31,035 nucleotides of DNA, from positions 1 through 31,035 of IMG/VR virus record IMGVR_UViG_3300025418_000771; one strand, written 5' to 3'. Below are positions 12,921-20,945 of this stretch, in pieces. Made by a program: the position numbers and the translations under genes. Each line of letters starts with the position of its first letter. Within the stretch, counting starts at the first letter, position 1. This DNA is from a virus. The notes under the pieces were generated by a model, which worked only from the letters and a program-made list of their open reading frames with translations, ran no database searches and was not told the origin of the DNA.

Positions 12921-15211
12921 AATACTTCCTCATCAAATCGTTCAATACCGTCCACGTACTTCTGTGCCTTGTCATTTAAACGAACACCAAGGTAGACGTG
13001 GCTGCGGCTGCCGTTCTGTTTAAAACTGTCCGATGTCACGCAGTGCTCCTGGGCCGCTGCCAGGAACCGGCGCTTGAACGCCAGCTCTGTGCCCGGTGGG
13101 ATACTCTTCTTGAGCGCCCAGTGTTTGTAGCATGCGAAGACGTCGTCCTTGTTTACGCTGGCCTTCAGATCAAACTCCAAAGCATCCTCCATGAATGATC
13201 CGACTGGGTTACCCAGCTCGCTCATCAGCTGCAGATAGTCCTTGCCGCTCTCGGGTTGTATAAAGTATCCACCACGCTCTAGCCTGCGCTTGAGTCCTAC
13301 CATCGCCCAGTTAAAGATCCCTGACAATTCTTTGCTCAGCTTGTTTGCCAGGTCAGTGTCTTCCTTGTTATAGAATGACTTAGTCATCTTCAATACCAAC
13401 ATACGTCCGGTGAGCGCGTTACTGTTCTCGGTCAGCTGGAGCGCCTCGTTAGAATAAATAACAAGACGAGTAGGCAGGTAACCATTCCAAGCCTCTTTGT
13501 TCTTTCGGTTGACTGTAATAGTGTCACCACCAACAATTCGGAGAAGTTGAGAAACCACAGCACTACGATTACGCTCAGGAGCCCTCGCATCAGTAAAGGA
13601 AGCCAAAAGTTTTCCCAGCCAAGGTTGAAGTCCAAAGGTATCACAGAGCTCCTCCAGTTGCGGCGCTACGGTATTGTGCTGGCCAAGTAAGTCCACCAGG
13701 ACCTTGTTGATGGTGCCCTTACCGCTACGACGCGGACCAATGATGTTAAAAAACTTCTGCTGCTTGGTGTCACCGGACAGGATATAACCAAACATCTCCT
13801 GCAGTGTATCGATTGACTCACGGTCCTCACCCCACACCGAGTCTAAGAAGATCTCCCAACGCGGGCACGTGGCCTGCGGATTATACGCGAATGGCAGGCT
13901 GTTCTGTGTAAAGAAACCCAGTGAGTGCGGCAGCAGTATGGAGTCCTCCAAATGGAATATCCCGTTCTGCACGCTGATTAACTTAGATGCCTCCGGCTTA
14001 TTGGCACGGTAACTCTCTAACCAAATCGGCGGCTTTGTGTTGGGGTGATTGGGCAGGTGCACAATCGACTTAATCGCATCAATCGCGGCAGTCACCGCGG
14101 CCGGTGTCGGATTAAATGGTAACAGCGCGCCCTGCTTGCCGGTCTTCTTACACTTGTCCAGGAAGGCATAGACCTTGGAGCGGATGGTCAGCTCCTCAGT
14201 CACCTCGTAGTGCGTCCCGGCGTGCAGATAAAAATCCTCGGCGTAGTGCACAAGACGATGCCCTTCCTCGCTGGTGTAGTGCGTGTCAAGAAAAGTACGG
14301 GCGTGGTTCATTGGTCCTTGGTCGAGAATAATCTCGCCGCGCGCCAAGGCCTCTTCCCGCTTTTTTTGGTTCACCTTGAAGATCAGCGTGCGCAGTGTCG
14401 CGCCCGATCCCCTGAATGTCTTCCACTTGTTCTCGCAGGCGTTGGCGTGGTAGCCCTGGCCATTCTGTGACCATCTGTCCCATGCCTCGCAGGCCTCGAC
14501 GTCCCCACCAAACTGGTGGTGCAATACCATGCCGACGCGCAGCCAGTCATCGTAACCGTAGTCTGTCAGCTCGGCCAGGATCTCTGTCTCGACTCTGTGC
14601 AAGTCGTAGTCTTCTACCGGCGGCGTGTAGTCCGCAAACGCGTCACCCGTCCGGTTGATTGTCCGGGGTGGGACGATGCTGGTCAGGTCCTGCTCATCAG
14701 TAGGGATCAGACCGCTCAGGTGGTGCCCAGTGACCGTAAAAAACCTCGAGCTAGGGTAGACCTCCAGCCCGATGGAATGATCGACGTGTGAGGCCGCTAT
14801 GTTGGAGCGGGTGAATATCTTCACGCCGGTGCCACTGGGGCTAATCTCCATATAGCCATCAATCTGAGTCGCAATATGCTGCAGTGCAGCATTATTGAAC
14901 GCGCCTGATGTGGCATCGTAGCAGTCGTCCAGGTCGACACCGATCAGATTATCCTCGTCACTAAATACGAACCCTACGCCGTCAAATCGGCCTGGGTTAT
15001 TCTGATACGCATCCTGGACGGTCAGGAAGTCTGTCCAGGTCTTCGGATTAGTTGAGGAGGCAGGTTGTCCAGTCCCCTGGAGCGGCATCTTGGACCATCT
15101 CTTGTTACCCTCGTCGCCCACCTCAACAAGGCGCCATAGAACCCAACGGGGGGTTTTCTTTAGCTCCATGGGTATTGCGTCAAATTGTACTGGTAAGCAG
15201 TCTGGTTTCAT
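12917..15211 (-). CDS. D5-type primase-helicase, 764 residues
   Basis: Replication initiator combining primer synthesis and SF3 helicase activity. The N-terminal primase-polymerase-like domain has PRWVLWR (21-27), GVGFVFS (78-84) and the catalytic GVDLDDC (91-97), then SPSGTGVKIF. A PriCT-like helical domain follows (about 205-270), then a D5_N region, then the SF3 ATPase with Walker A IIGPRRSGKGT (490-500), downstream FTDARAP and LVIYSNE. I chose the ATG at 15211 because it lies three bases after promoter copy 5; an in-frame extension to 15304 would run through the promoter and has no similarity to primases. Complete, with no frameshift. Confidence 0.88.
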   Translation of the reverse strand: MKPDCLPVQFDAIPMELKKTPRWVLWRLVEVGDEGNKRWSKMPLQGTGQPASSTNPKTWTDFLTVQDAYQNNPGRFDGVGFVFSDEDNLIGVDLDDCYDATSGAFNNAALQHIATQIDGYMEISPSGTGVKIFTRSNIAASHVDHSIGLEVYPSSRFFTVTGHHLSGLIPTDEQDLTSIVPPRTINRTGDAFADYTPPVEDYDLHRVETEILAELTDYGYDDWLRVGMVLHHQFGGDVEACEAWDRWSQNGQGYHANACENKWKTFRGSGATLRTLIFKVNQKKREEALARGEIILDQGPMNHARTFLDTHYTSEEGHRLVHYAEDFYLHAGTHYEVTEELTIRSKVYAFLDKCKKTGKQGALLPFNPTPAAVTAAIDAIKSIVHLPNHPNTKPPIWLESYRANKPEASKLISVQNGIFHLEDSILLPHSLGFFTQNSLPFAYNPQATCPRWEIFLDSVWGEDRESIDTLQEMFGYILSGDTKQQKFFNIIGPRRSGKGTINKVLVDLLGQHNTVAPQLEELCDTFGLQPWLGKLLASFTDARAPERNRSAVVSQLLRIVGGDTITVNRKNKEAWNGYLPTRLVIYSNEALQLTENSNALTGRMLVLKMTKSFYNKEDTDLANKLSKELSGIFNWAMVGLKRRLERGGYFIQPESGKDYLQLMSELGNPVGSFMEDALEFDLKASVNKDDVFACYKHWALKKSIPPGTELAFKRRFLAAAQEHCVTSDSFKQNGSRSHVYLGVRLNDKAQKYVDGIERFDEEVF

Positions 15212-15213
15212 AT

Positions 15214-15230
15214 GTATATTAATGCAAAAA
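15214..15230 (-). promoter_or_regulatory. Phage promoter core, copy 5
   Basis: Minus strand reads TTTTTGCATTAATATAC (two differences from consensus, at the ends). The primase-helicase ATG follows after three bases. The palindrome at 15244-15260 ends at the same distance upstream as in copy 1. Confidence 0.75.
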
Positions 15231-15243
15231 GTTGGTTTGTCAT

Positions 15244-15260
15244 ATTTCACATTGTGAAAT
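15244..15260. promoter_or_regulatory. Palindromic operator-like site ATTTCAC-N3-GTGAAAT
   Basis: Perfect 7+7 inverted repeat with 3-nt centre, 17 nt from TTGCATT of promoter copy 5. Second copy of the site at 1544-1558. Confidence 0.5.
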
Positions 15261-15469
15261 CGGGACACAGAAGACAGGGTACGTTTCAAATTGCTGCACT
15301 GCATCCTGTCCCGGGTGTTGCCAATAAAATCAATAACTTAAGCCTCTTCGGGACACAGAAGACATAGAAGACAGGGTATATCTCTATTTTTCTCTAACTT
15401 TTAAAAAAATAAAATAAATATCCTGGATAAACTCAAAACAAGGGTGTCTTCTGTGTCTTCTGTGTCCCG
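15261..15469. repeat. Inverted-repeat/iteron element, copy 1 (candidate origin or control site)
   Basis: Fills most of the 353-nt gap before the primase gene. The main arms are 15349-15376 and 15442-15469 (25 matching positions with one G-T type change), built of tandem GACAYAGAA units. They enclose about 65-70 nt of AT-rich DNA that includes TATCCTGGATA. An extra unit, CGGGACACAGAAGACAGGG, starts at 15261. A close relative lies at 22508-22709. The rest of the gap (15470-15564) shows no gene. Confidence 0.8.
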
Positions 15470-15564
15470 GCCTAGTAGGTCAGCCGCATTTCTCTACTAC
15501 ATGTAGTAGGTAGAGTCCTATATGCACAAAAAGATATAAAGAACACAATAGTAATAACCATTTA

Positions 15565-16182
15565 CTATAACGATCCACTGATTACCCCTTCTGCCTTCTT
15601 AACAAACCGGTCGATGTTGATATTATCCCTGCACTCAAATAGGTGGTAGGTCGTGTCGGCATAGTTCGTGCCAATACCGTATGACATAGGCCTACCTGGC
15701 AGGTTCCATTTTGGAACCTCAAAGTCCTTGACCGGCAAAAACTCGACCGGCATCTTGCGGTAGTTCCAGCTGTCGGTCAGCATCTGAGCCACGTCCCCAT
15801 CATAGGTCGCCTTGCACGATGGCTTACCCACACCACGCCACACCCTGCGGTTGACGCATAGGAATGACGGGGCTGCGAATAACCTGGAGGGATCAAGGTG
15901 GTTGGAGGCCTGCTCGTTACCGATTAGGATACCCCTGGCAGCCTTCTCGATGCAGTGGTGCACCTTGTCCTTGTCCAGGGGAATGCAGTCAATGTCAAAG
16001 AAGACCAGGACGTCCAGGTCATCATGACGGTTAATTACCCAGTCCATCCACTCACCGTGATCCAGTCCATGGATCTTGTGCTGGGCTGCCGGGATCCCAA
16101 AGTGGTCCATTACCTTCTTTTGATAGTAGGCCACTCTCGGATCTAGGTTGTCCCAGTAGAGTGAGAATAGTGCTGCGTTCAT
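15565..16182 (-). CDS. Putative GT-A glycosyltransferase, 205 residues
   Basis: Opens MNAALFSLYWDNLDPRVAYY. A FFDIDCIPL segment (61-69) provides the DxD metal/nucleotide-sugar motif (Asp63, Asp65) after a run of hydrophobic strand. Later NRRVWRGVG and NYADTTYHLFECR resemble glycosyltransferase acceptor regions only loosely. The ATG at 16182 overlaps the upstream stop. Last gene of the glycosyltransferase cluster. Target (phage DNA, virion or host surface) unknown. Confidence 0.6.
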   Translation of the reverse strand: MNAALFSLYWDNLDPRVAYYQKKVMDHFGIPAAQHKIHGLDHGEWMDWVINRHDDLDVLVFFDIDCIPLDKDKVHHCIEKAARGILIGNEQASNHLDPSRLFAAPSFLCVNRRVWRGVGKPSCKATYDGDVAQMLTDSWNYRKMPVEFLPVKDFEVPKWNLPGRPMSYGIGTNYADTTYHLFECRDNINIDRFVKKAEGVISGSL

Positions 16183-16370
16183 TGCGGTACCTCGTAGCCA
16201 AGTTGTTTTACCATCTTGACTGCCCACTCGCGGAAAAATTTACGGTGCTCTGCGTCCTGGGGATCATTCTCGTCCCACACCACGTCCACGATATGGCTGC
16301 CGTGTACGTCGTAGTATTCAATCTTGATTAGATCGCCGTTCTCAAGTATTTCGTGTCCGATTGCTATCAT
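16179..16370 (-). CDS. Hypothetical protein, 63 residues
   Basis: Opens MIAIGHEILENGDLIKIEYY and ends QLGYEVPQ. Acidic middle (VVWDENDPQDAE). Sandwiched between two glycosyltransferase genes with 4-nt overlaps on both sides, so probably co-translated. No fold recognised. Confidence 0.6.
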   Translation of the reverse strand: MIAIGHEILENGDLIKIEYYDVHGSHIVDVVWDENDPQDAEHRKFFREWAVKMVKQLGYEVPQ

Positions 16371-17119
16371 TGTCTGTCGCTCCTTGTTAGTCCACCACTA
16401 AAAATATAAGTACCGGTGTGGGTTAGTTTGGCCCACGGTGCTGCATAGATTTTAAAACCATTCTCACGTGCCAGGTCACAGAAGTGGTAGTCCTCAGATA
16501 GGTAGCGGTTATCAGCTGGTGAGATAGATGTGTCGAAGATGTTAGCGATCAGTGTACCTACGTACTGGGGATTGACCATGGTAAACATGTCATTGGAATA
16601 CTTCGGCGCCACCTCTGTTAACTTTTGGATTACCTTACGCTCGATAAGCATAAAGCCTGTGCCACCCTTCTCAATCTCGATGGGTTGATCAATACGTCCA
16701 GTGACGTCCTTCTTACCGATGGTGTTGACCACGAATGATCCAGTGTACTCATGCAGCTTATCTGCCGGCACACCACGTCCCACAGCGGCGTGTACCTCAT
16801 GCCAGTTGATTTCTTTCTTGGGGTAGATACCACAGATGACGTCCACTTTGGCGCGTACCATCTGCACGATATCGTACGGCTGCCAGCTGATGTCAGCATC
16901 AATAAACATCAGGTGCGTGCAGTCAGATTTTAAGAAGTCATGCGCCAGTCTGTTGCGTGCACGTGTGATGAGAGACTCGTTGAGCATCATGGAGAATGAC
17001 ATCTCAATACCATTTTGACCCAGCACCGATGGTGTGGATGTCAGGTTGATCGCGTACGTGCCGGTGCACATGCCACCGTACATTGGTGTCGCTATGAAGA
17101 TTTTCGGTTTTTGGTCCAT
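16367..17119 (-). CDS. Glycosyltransferase family 2-like protein, 250 residues
   Basis: Opens MDQKPKIFIATPMYGGMCTG. The block NESLITRARNRLAHDFLKSDCTHLMFIDADISW contains the DxD motif (Asp74, Asp76) and is typical of phage GT-A enzymes. GGTGFMLIERKV and YLSEDYHFCDLA follow, the latter supplying the ED catalytic-base region. The gene overlaps the upstream glycosyltransferase by 28 nt. Acceptor unknown. Confidence 0.78.
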   Translation of the reverse strand: MDQKPKIFIATPMYGGMCTGTYAINLTSTPSVLGQNGIEMSFSMMLNESLITRARNRLAHDFLKSDCTHLMFIDADISWQPYDIVQMVRAKVDVICGIYPKKEINWHEVHAAVGRGVPADKLHEYTGSFVVNTIGKKDVTGRIDQPIEIEKGGTGFMLIERKVIQKLTEVAPKYSNDMFTMVNPQYVGTLIANIFDTSISPADNRYLSEDYHFCDLARENGFKIYAAPWAKLTHTGTYIFSGGLTRSDRQ

Positions 17120-17787
17120 GGATAATTTCCTTTGTAGTGTTGTAAAGTTGCGTCGTTGCCCTGGCGGTGCATTGCCTCATGATGCGGACGCACTCGATAG
17201 TTAATCGTGTGCTCACCGTTGCAGTCAAACTCCGGTAATAATTTTTCCATGTCACCATAAAACAATCGGTCCATGAAGAATGAGTCACCAAAAAATTTAT
17301 ATGAGTGACGCATTAGATACTTACGCTTAAAGCAATAACAATTGGTGTCGACAAAATGATGGTTGGGCGCGAAGACCGATGGCCACTTACCCAGGCTCTC
17401 ACAGTTGTCGGCGATAACAAACTCACCTTGCTGATTTACGATATTGCGAAGACTATACGCCCACTGCAGGTCACGCTCCTGTATAAAGTTCACCAGTCGC
17501 TCAACGTGCTCAGGCTCAAACCAATTGTCCTCGTCCAGGAATAGGATATAGTCTGCATCCGTGAGCATTGGGAATGCTGCATAGATACGGTGACCGTTGT
17601 ACCCATCATGGCCAGTGTTCTCGGGCAATAATATGGTCTTGCCGTTCGCATATACTTTAAACTCATTGTCAACGCGCCCATCACAAACAATCAAATGCTC
17701 TGTAGGAATGGTTTGATTCTTCACGCTGTCAATGGCCTGCTGCACGTGCTTGGTACCAATTGTCGGTGTGATTACTTGGATTCTCAT
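17092..17787 (-). CDS. Glycosyltransferase family 2 protein, 231 residues
   Basis: Opens MRIQVITPTIGTKHVQQAID, the usual GT2 start, followed by ADYILFLDEDNWFEPEHV with the DxD motif (Asp85, Asp87) and a late HHEAMHRQGN region. I chose the ATG at 17787 because GGAG lies just upstream; the longer open frame to 18054 has no protein similarity. First glycosyltransferase of the cluster. Confidence 0.8.
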   Translation of the reverse strand: MRIQVITPTIGTKHVQQAIDSVKNQTIPTEHLIVCDGRVDNEFKVYANGKTILLPENTGHDGYNGHRIYAAFPMLTDADYILFLDEDNWFEPEHVERLVNFIQERDLQWAYSLRNIVNQQGEFVIADNCESLGKWPSVFAPNHHFVDTNCYCFKRKYLMRHSYKFFGDSFFMDRLFYGDMEKLLPEFDCNGEHTINYRVRPHHEAMHRQGNDATLQHYKGNYPWTKNRKSS

Positions 17788-17788
17788 A

Positions 17789-18100
17789 TCACTCCTTCGA
17801 GTATGCCGGTGCCACGTCCCAGTTGTCTGCCTTACCATAATCACCACGCGATGAGCGCATGCGTTCCTGGTCCCTGAATGCCGGCTCAATCTTCCACCAG
17901 GATGCAGATGCCTCCTTGTACTCAATCCAGTCATCATTCTCGATATAGAATGGATGGTTAAACCCAGCCACCTCGATGCACTCGAGCACGTCCGCTTGCC
18001 GGATCCACTTCTTGGCACGCTTGGGCCCCAGTCCCATCTTATCCCTTGCAACAATAAAGCGGTTGTACGCTTTTTGCTGCTCGTCTGTTAGTTGTATCAC
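17789..18100 (-). CDS. Hypothetical protein, 103 residues
   Basis: Opens MIQLTDEQQKAYNRFIVARD. Tryptophan-rich second half (DDWIEYKEASASWWKIEPAF). It overlaps the sigma-factor stop by 4 nt and ends just before the GT2 gene. Function unknown. Confidence 0.62.
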   Translation of the reverse strand: MIQLTDEQQKAYNRFIVARDKMGLGPKRAKKWIRQADVLECIEVAGFNHPFYIENDDWIEYKEASASWWKIEPAFRDQERMRSSRGDYGKADNWDVAPAYSKE

Positions 18101-18678
18101 TCTTCATTCTCCTCGTTAAACTTCTCATTCTCTAGTGCGTCCAAACTGATGGGCTCACGGGTTAGGTAACTCTCTAACTGGTGCACGCGTCCGGTTGATA
18201 CGTTTAACACCTTGGCCAGCTCCGATGTTGTCGGTGCACGTCCCAGGATCTGCGACAAGGCCTGCTCTTCGTATCGCATCTTCTTGATGGCCTCCATGAT
18301 GTTGACTGGCAGTCGGATCACGTTTTCTGTGTTGTTCAGTTCGCGCAATACAAAGCGCCGGATGAATGCACACGCATAAGATGAGAACCGTACGCCCTTG
18401 GTTGGTTTCCAACGACGTGCTGCGAGCAATAAGGCCTCGTTGCCCATCTGAATCAAATCGTCCATTGGTGTCTTACCATGGTGCCAGGCTGTCATCTTGC
18501 TAGATACCATGTAGGGTACCAGTCGCAGATTATGCCTAACTAACTCGTCGTAGGCATCCTCGTCACCCTTGGCGATACGATGACCCAGTTCGTGCTCGTA
18601 GGCCAGTGGTAGTGTAGATATATCCATGGCCATGAGCTCCTGGAGATAGTCTGTCTTAATATCATTATGTTCGTTCAA
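18097..18678 (-). CDS. Sigma-70 family factor with regions 2 and 3 but no region 4, 193 residues
   Basis: Directs RNA polymerase to promoters. Region 1.2/2.1 is LGHRIAKGDEDAYDELVRHNLRLVPYM (31-57); region 2.2 is DLIQMGNEALLLAARRW (74-90), the polymerase-clamp contact; regions 2.3-2.4 are GVRFSSYACAFIRRFVLREL...VIRLP (95-124), which melts and reads the -10; region 3 is LGRAPTTSELAKVLNVSTGRVHQLESYL (145-172). The chain ends PISLDALENEKFNEENEE, where region 4 would normally follow. Housekeeping sigmas are far longer. A separate region-4-like protein is at 6472-6774. It probably serves the phage promoter family (inference). A weaker promoter copy lies at 18712-18728, 34 nt before the start. Confidence 0.85.
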   Translation of the reverse strand: MNEHNDIKTDYLQELMAMDISTLPLAYEHELGHRIAKGDEDAYDELVRHNLRLVPYMVSSKMTAWHHGKTPMDDLIQMGNEALLLAARRWKPTKGVRFSSYACAFIRRFVLRELNNTENVIRLPVNIMEAIKKMRYEEQALSQILGRAPTTSELAKVLNVSTGRVHQLESYLTREPISLDALENEKFNEENEE

Positions 18679-18854
18679 AATGGTGCCTCCGGTAATTGTG
18701 CAGCCGCTATACTATATAAATGCAAATTCGGCTCTTTTGGCAGTGCCTCTAAGCGCGTCCCTGGTGTGAGGTATGGGGTAGCCTCCACTTTACTAACAAA
18801 CTTCCTGGAGGCCCCTCCAAACTCGTCAATCAGCACGTAACGATATTGACTCAT
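18675..18854 (-). CDS. Hypothetical protein, 59 residues
   Basis: Opens MSQYRYVLIDEFGGASRKFV, then SKVEATPYLTPGTRLEALPK. The ATG at 18854 is chosen because the longer frame to 18971 overlaps the upstream gene heavily. Its coding region contains the promoter-like variant for the sigma gene. Confidence 0.55.
   Translation of the reverse strand: MSQYRYVLIDEFGGASRKFVSKVEATPYLTPGTRLEALPKEPNLHLYSIAAAQLPEAPF
18712..18728 (-). promoter_or_regulatory. Weak variant of the phage promoter core
   Basis: Minus strand reads AATTTGCATTTATATAG, two changes from consensus. It lies 34 nt before the sigma-factor start, inside the preceding gene. If functional it would make sigma expression self-reinforcing. 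Confidence 0.4.
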
Positions 18855-19020
18855 CTTCGATTCTCTGAATGTCACGATAGAGCTGCTCTTCACGCTGCTC
18901 CTCACGCCACTGCTGCCACACCTCGAGCAGGTTTGTGTCTTCGTATGGGGTTGCCAAGATCTCGTCCACAAAGTCCTGCTGCTCTTGGTTTAATCTTACA
19001 ATCTGTCTAAGTCCGTGCAT
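18826..19020 (-). CDS. Acidic hypothetical protein, 64 residues
   Basis: Opens MHGLRQIVRLNQEQQDFVDE, then a Glu/Arg-rich helix (VWQQWREEQREEQLYRDI). Overlaps both neighbours by 25-30 nt. Function unknown. Confidence 0.55.
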   Translation of the reverse strand: MHGLRQIVRLNQEQQDFVDEILATPYEDTNLLEVWQQWREEQREEQLYRDIQRIEDESISLRAD

Positions 19021-19241
19021 TCTGTTTCCTCCTGGTTAAGTGTTAAGTACTGCTCGATTGATAATTTAGACTGGTAATAATCATTTAATGCCGTGTCACA
19101 CTTGTTCATAAAACTTTGCACCACCTCTTCATCGTCACCCAGGTCATTCTCCAGGATGGCGACTGCTAGATTAAGCAGTCGCATTAGTTTATCAGTGCGG
19201 CAGCACGCATCATAAAAGTCTGATTCAAAATCGTGTTCCAT
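18996..19241 (-). CDS. Acidic hypothetical protein, 81 residues
   Basis: Opens MEHDFESDFYDACCRTDKLM; helical and acidic (ILENDLGDDEEVVQSF). Its ATG overlaps the last base of the upstream stop. Function unknown. Confidence 0.6.
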   Translation of the reverse strand: MEHDFESDFYDACCRTDKLMRLLNLAVAILENDLGDDEEVVQSFMNKCDTALNDYYQSKLSIEQYLTLNQEETECTDLDRL

Positions 19242-19504
19242 TATGCCTCCAATGATTTAACGATAACTGCTTTAACGTGTTGAATCTGTGTGACCTGGGC
19301 GACAAAGTCCGCGTCTGCTAATTTACGTACCAATGGTGCGCTGATGTTCTCGCGGTCATACTCTTGCACCTCTGCAACAAACTGCTCACCCTGGTACTCA
19401 CCGATGCCACGCGCGATGAGCTCTGTTTTTAACTTGGCCTTGATGGCCTCGAGCTCTTTGATCTGCTTGTCTAGTGCACCGTACTGGTCAATGATATTGT
19501 TCAT
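19241..19504 (-). CDS. Coiled-coil early protein, 87 residues
   Basis: Opens MNNIIDQYGALDKQIKELEA, a clear heptad-type helix up to about residue 32, then a small beta region (EQFVAEVQEYDRENISAPLV) and a C-terminal helix. The layout resembles phage early proteins of the Gp157/host-nuclease-inhibitor kind, but similarity is too weak for a name. GGAGG precedes the ATG. It is the first gene after promoter P1, with a leader of about 15 nt. Confidence 0.62.
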   Translation of the reverse strand: MNNIIDQYGALDKQIKELEAIKAKLKTELIARGIGEYQGEQFVAEVQEYDRENISAPLVRKLADADFVAQVTQIQHVKAVIVKSLEA

Positions 19505-19525
19505 AAATCCTCCGTTGAAAATTGT

Positions 19526-19553
19526 ATTATACTGATTACCAGGTATCTGTCAA
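19526..19553 (-). promoter_or_regulatory. Early sigma-70 promoter P1
   Basis: TTGACA (19548-19553), 16-bp spacer, TATAAT (19526-19531), both perfect, preceded by AAATAATTG. Arms GGTATC/GATACC flank the -35 region. Drives the 87-residue protein and genes below it. Confidence 0.9.
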
Positions 19554-19556
19554 CAA

Positions 19557-19865
19557 TTATTTGATACCGGCCATACTGTTGGCCCACACTGCGCCGCTGC
19601 GCTGCTTTACAAACTCCCAGGATCCCTTCGTACCATCTTCTACCTGGAGGCGTGACGGGATGGTGTTGCCGTAGTAATCACGTGCTGCCTTGAGTCCAAG
19701 CAGGCATTTGCCGGCGTTGATGGCCTCCATCATAGCGCGGCCATAAGAGCCCTGGAAGGACCACGCGCCGCTGTTGATCGCGCGCTGGATGGATTCAAAA
19801 TACTCGGCCTCGCTGATGTCCTGGTCAAATTCAATGTTGTTGATGTCGCTGATTGTTAGTGTCAT
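19557..19865 (-). CDS. Hypothetical early protein, 102 residues
   Basis: Opens MTLTISDINNIEFDQDISEA. The middle contains GSYGRAMMEAINAGKCLLGL and RDYYGNTIPSR. The ATG at 19865 is supported by GAGGAAC upstream. It ends directly before promoter P1. No family recognised. Confidence 0.62.
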   Translation of the reverse strand: MTLTISDINNIEFDQDISEAEYFESIQRAINSGAWSFQGSYGRAMMEAINAGKCLLGLKAARDYYGNTIPSRLQVEDGTKGSWEFVKQRSGAVWANSMAGIK

Positions 19866-19934
19866 TTTATTGTTCCTCGTATAGTTTGATGCGTGATTGT
19901 TCAGGGTTATTGTACCACAAGTCCAGGGCATCTA

Positions 19935-20321
19935 TCATTTAGCTGCCTCGATCTCGTCAATGATCCAGGTCAGTGGTTTGCGAGTGCGCAGATACTCCTG
20001 GGCCTCTTCCTCACGACGACGCTGCTCTGCTGCGTACTCTGCGCGTGCTGCTGCGAAGGCCTCGTCACGACGTGTGATAAAGAATTTTTCTACATCACCG
20101 CTGGCCTGGGCGCGTACCAGGAGCTCGATGGCCTGCTCTTGTGTCAGTCCGGTGTCGTGGCTCATCTCGACTGAGAATGAGTCCTGGAATGATTTTACTA
20201 CCATGTAACCACCACCAAACAGGCTGCTGCGTTTTACCTGGTACGCGAATAGGCGTGTGGCCTCAGGGAACCAGGCCTTGGCCAATGCTGCGTCGTCTTC
20301 TTTGCTGTAGTTTAATGTCAT
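19935..20321 (-). CDS. Hypothetical early protein, 128 residues
   Basis: Opens MTLNYSKEDDAALAKAWFPE. The C-terminal third is an Ala/Glu/Arg-rich helix (DEAFAAARAEYAAEQRRREE). Its 5' leader from promoter P2 is nearly identical to that of the gene at 20946-21254. AGGAATTACTACC precedes the ATG. Function unknown. Confidence 0.62.
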   Translation of the reverse strand: MTLNYSKEDDAALAKAWFPEATRLFAYQVKRSSLFGGGYMVVKSFQDSFSVEMSHDTGLTQEQAIELLVRAQASGDVEKFFITRRDEAFAAARAEYAAEQRRREEEAQEYLRTRKPLTWIIDEIEAAK

Positions 20322-20359
20322 GGTAGTAATTCCTTTGTTGTGTTGATGTGTCTATTATA
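20322..20359 (-). repeat. Leader repeat shared by P2 and P3 transcripts
   Basis: From the -10 box to the ATG this 38-bp stretch matches 21255-21292 at all but two or three positions (ATTACTACC versus ATTATCACC). It points to duplication of a promoter-leader cassette. Confidence 0.8.
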
Positions 20360-20382
20360 ATGACGTCCTGGCAGGATGTCAA
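20354..20382 (-). promoter_or_regulatory. Early sigma-70 promoter P2
   Basis: TTGACA (20377-20382), 17-bp spacer, TATAAT (20354-20359): an ideal consensus promoter. The spacer contains the palindrome TCCTGCCAGGA, which could be an operator. Confidence 0.92.
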
Positions 20383-20390
20383 CAATTATT

Positions 20391-20654
20391 TTAATAAACC
20401 CCAATCTCACCAGGGTTAATCCATTCTGCATGCAGGTCATACTTGGCCAGGATCTCAGTGATCTTGGGATTGATACCGAAGTCCCAATCCGGTATATTGC
20501 GGCCATCATAGTAGTCGGCCCACAACGTGTCCCGGTCATAGTCACCGTAGATACCCTCGGCGCTTATCTGAAAATTCTCGATGTCGCTGCGCTCATATAC
20601 CGGGCAGCCGATTTTCTTGAGCGCGTTGAATGCTAGTCTGTGGTTACGTGTCAT
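20391..20654 (-). CDS. Hypothetical early protein, 87 residues
   Basis: Opens MTRNHRLAFNALKKIGCPVY and is rich in Asp/Tyr (GDYDRDTLWADYYDGRNI). Acidic, negatively charged early proteins sometimes mimic DNA, but nothing specific supports that here. It ends next to promoter P2. The start touches the upstream stop. Confidence 0.58.
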   Translation of the reverse strand: MTRNHRLAFNALKKIGCPVYERSDIENFQISAEGIYGDYDRDTLWADYYDGRNIPDWDFGINPKITEILAKYDLHAEWINPGEIGVY

Positions 20655-20932
20655 TATACTGTCTCCTTTTGGCGTTTATTCTCATCATACATAATCTCCA
20701 TCGCAACGGTGCGAAGGATGTCTACTGCGATCTCTCTGCGCATCTGCTCCTCTAAATTGGTCGCGCTGTAACCACCGCTCCAGTTTGATGAATTACCTTG
20801 AATTACATTTTGCAAATATGCAACTTTGCGTCCAAACGTATTGCAATTCTTTACCTCATCAAATTGGCGCAAATACTCTTCTTTCCAAAATGTTTTCTCT
20901 AGCTCGCGTATTGCGAATTTAATATCTGCCAT
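20654..20932 (-). CDS. Hypothetical early protein, 92 residues
   Basis: Opens MADIKFAIRELEKTFWKEEY. Helical. The ATG at 20932 has GAGGAG upstream, so I reject the longer frame to 21004. Unknown function. Confidence 0.6.
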   Translation of the reverse strand: MADIKFAIRELEKTFWKEEYLRQFDEVKNCNTFGRKVAYLQNVIQGNSSNWSGGYSATNLEEQMRREIAVDILRTVAMEIMYDENKRQKETV

Positions 20933-20945
20933 TGTTCTGCTCCTC

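Noticed and set aside
13432-13644. Hydrophobic leftward frame within the primase-helicase
   Set aside because: Out-of-frame shadow of the SF3 helicase domain.
15349-15469. CRISPR-like array in the GACAYAGAA repeats
   Set aside because: Repeat units are about 9 nt and tandem or inverted, with no regular unique spacers.
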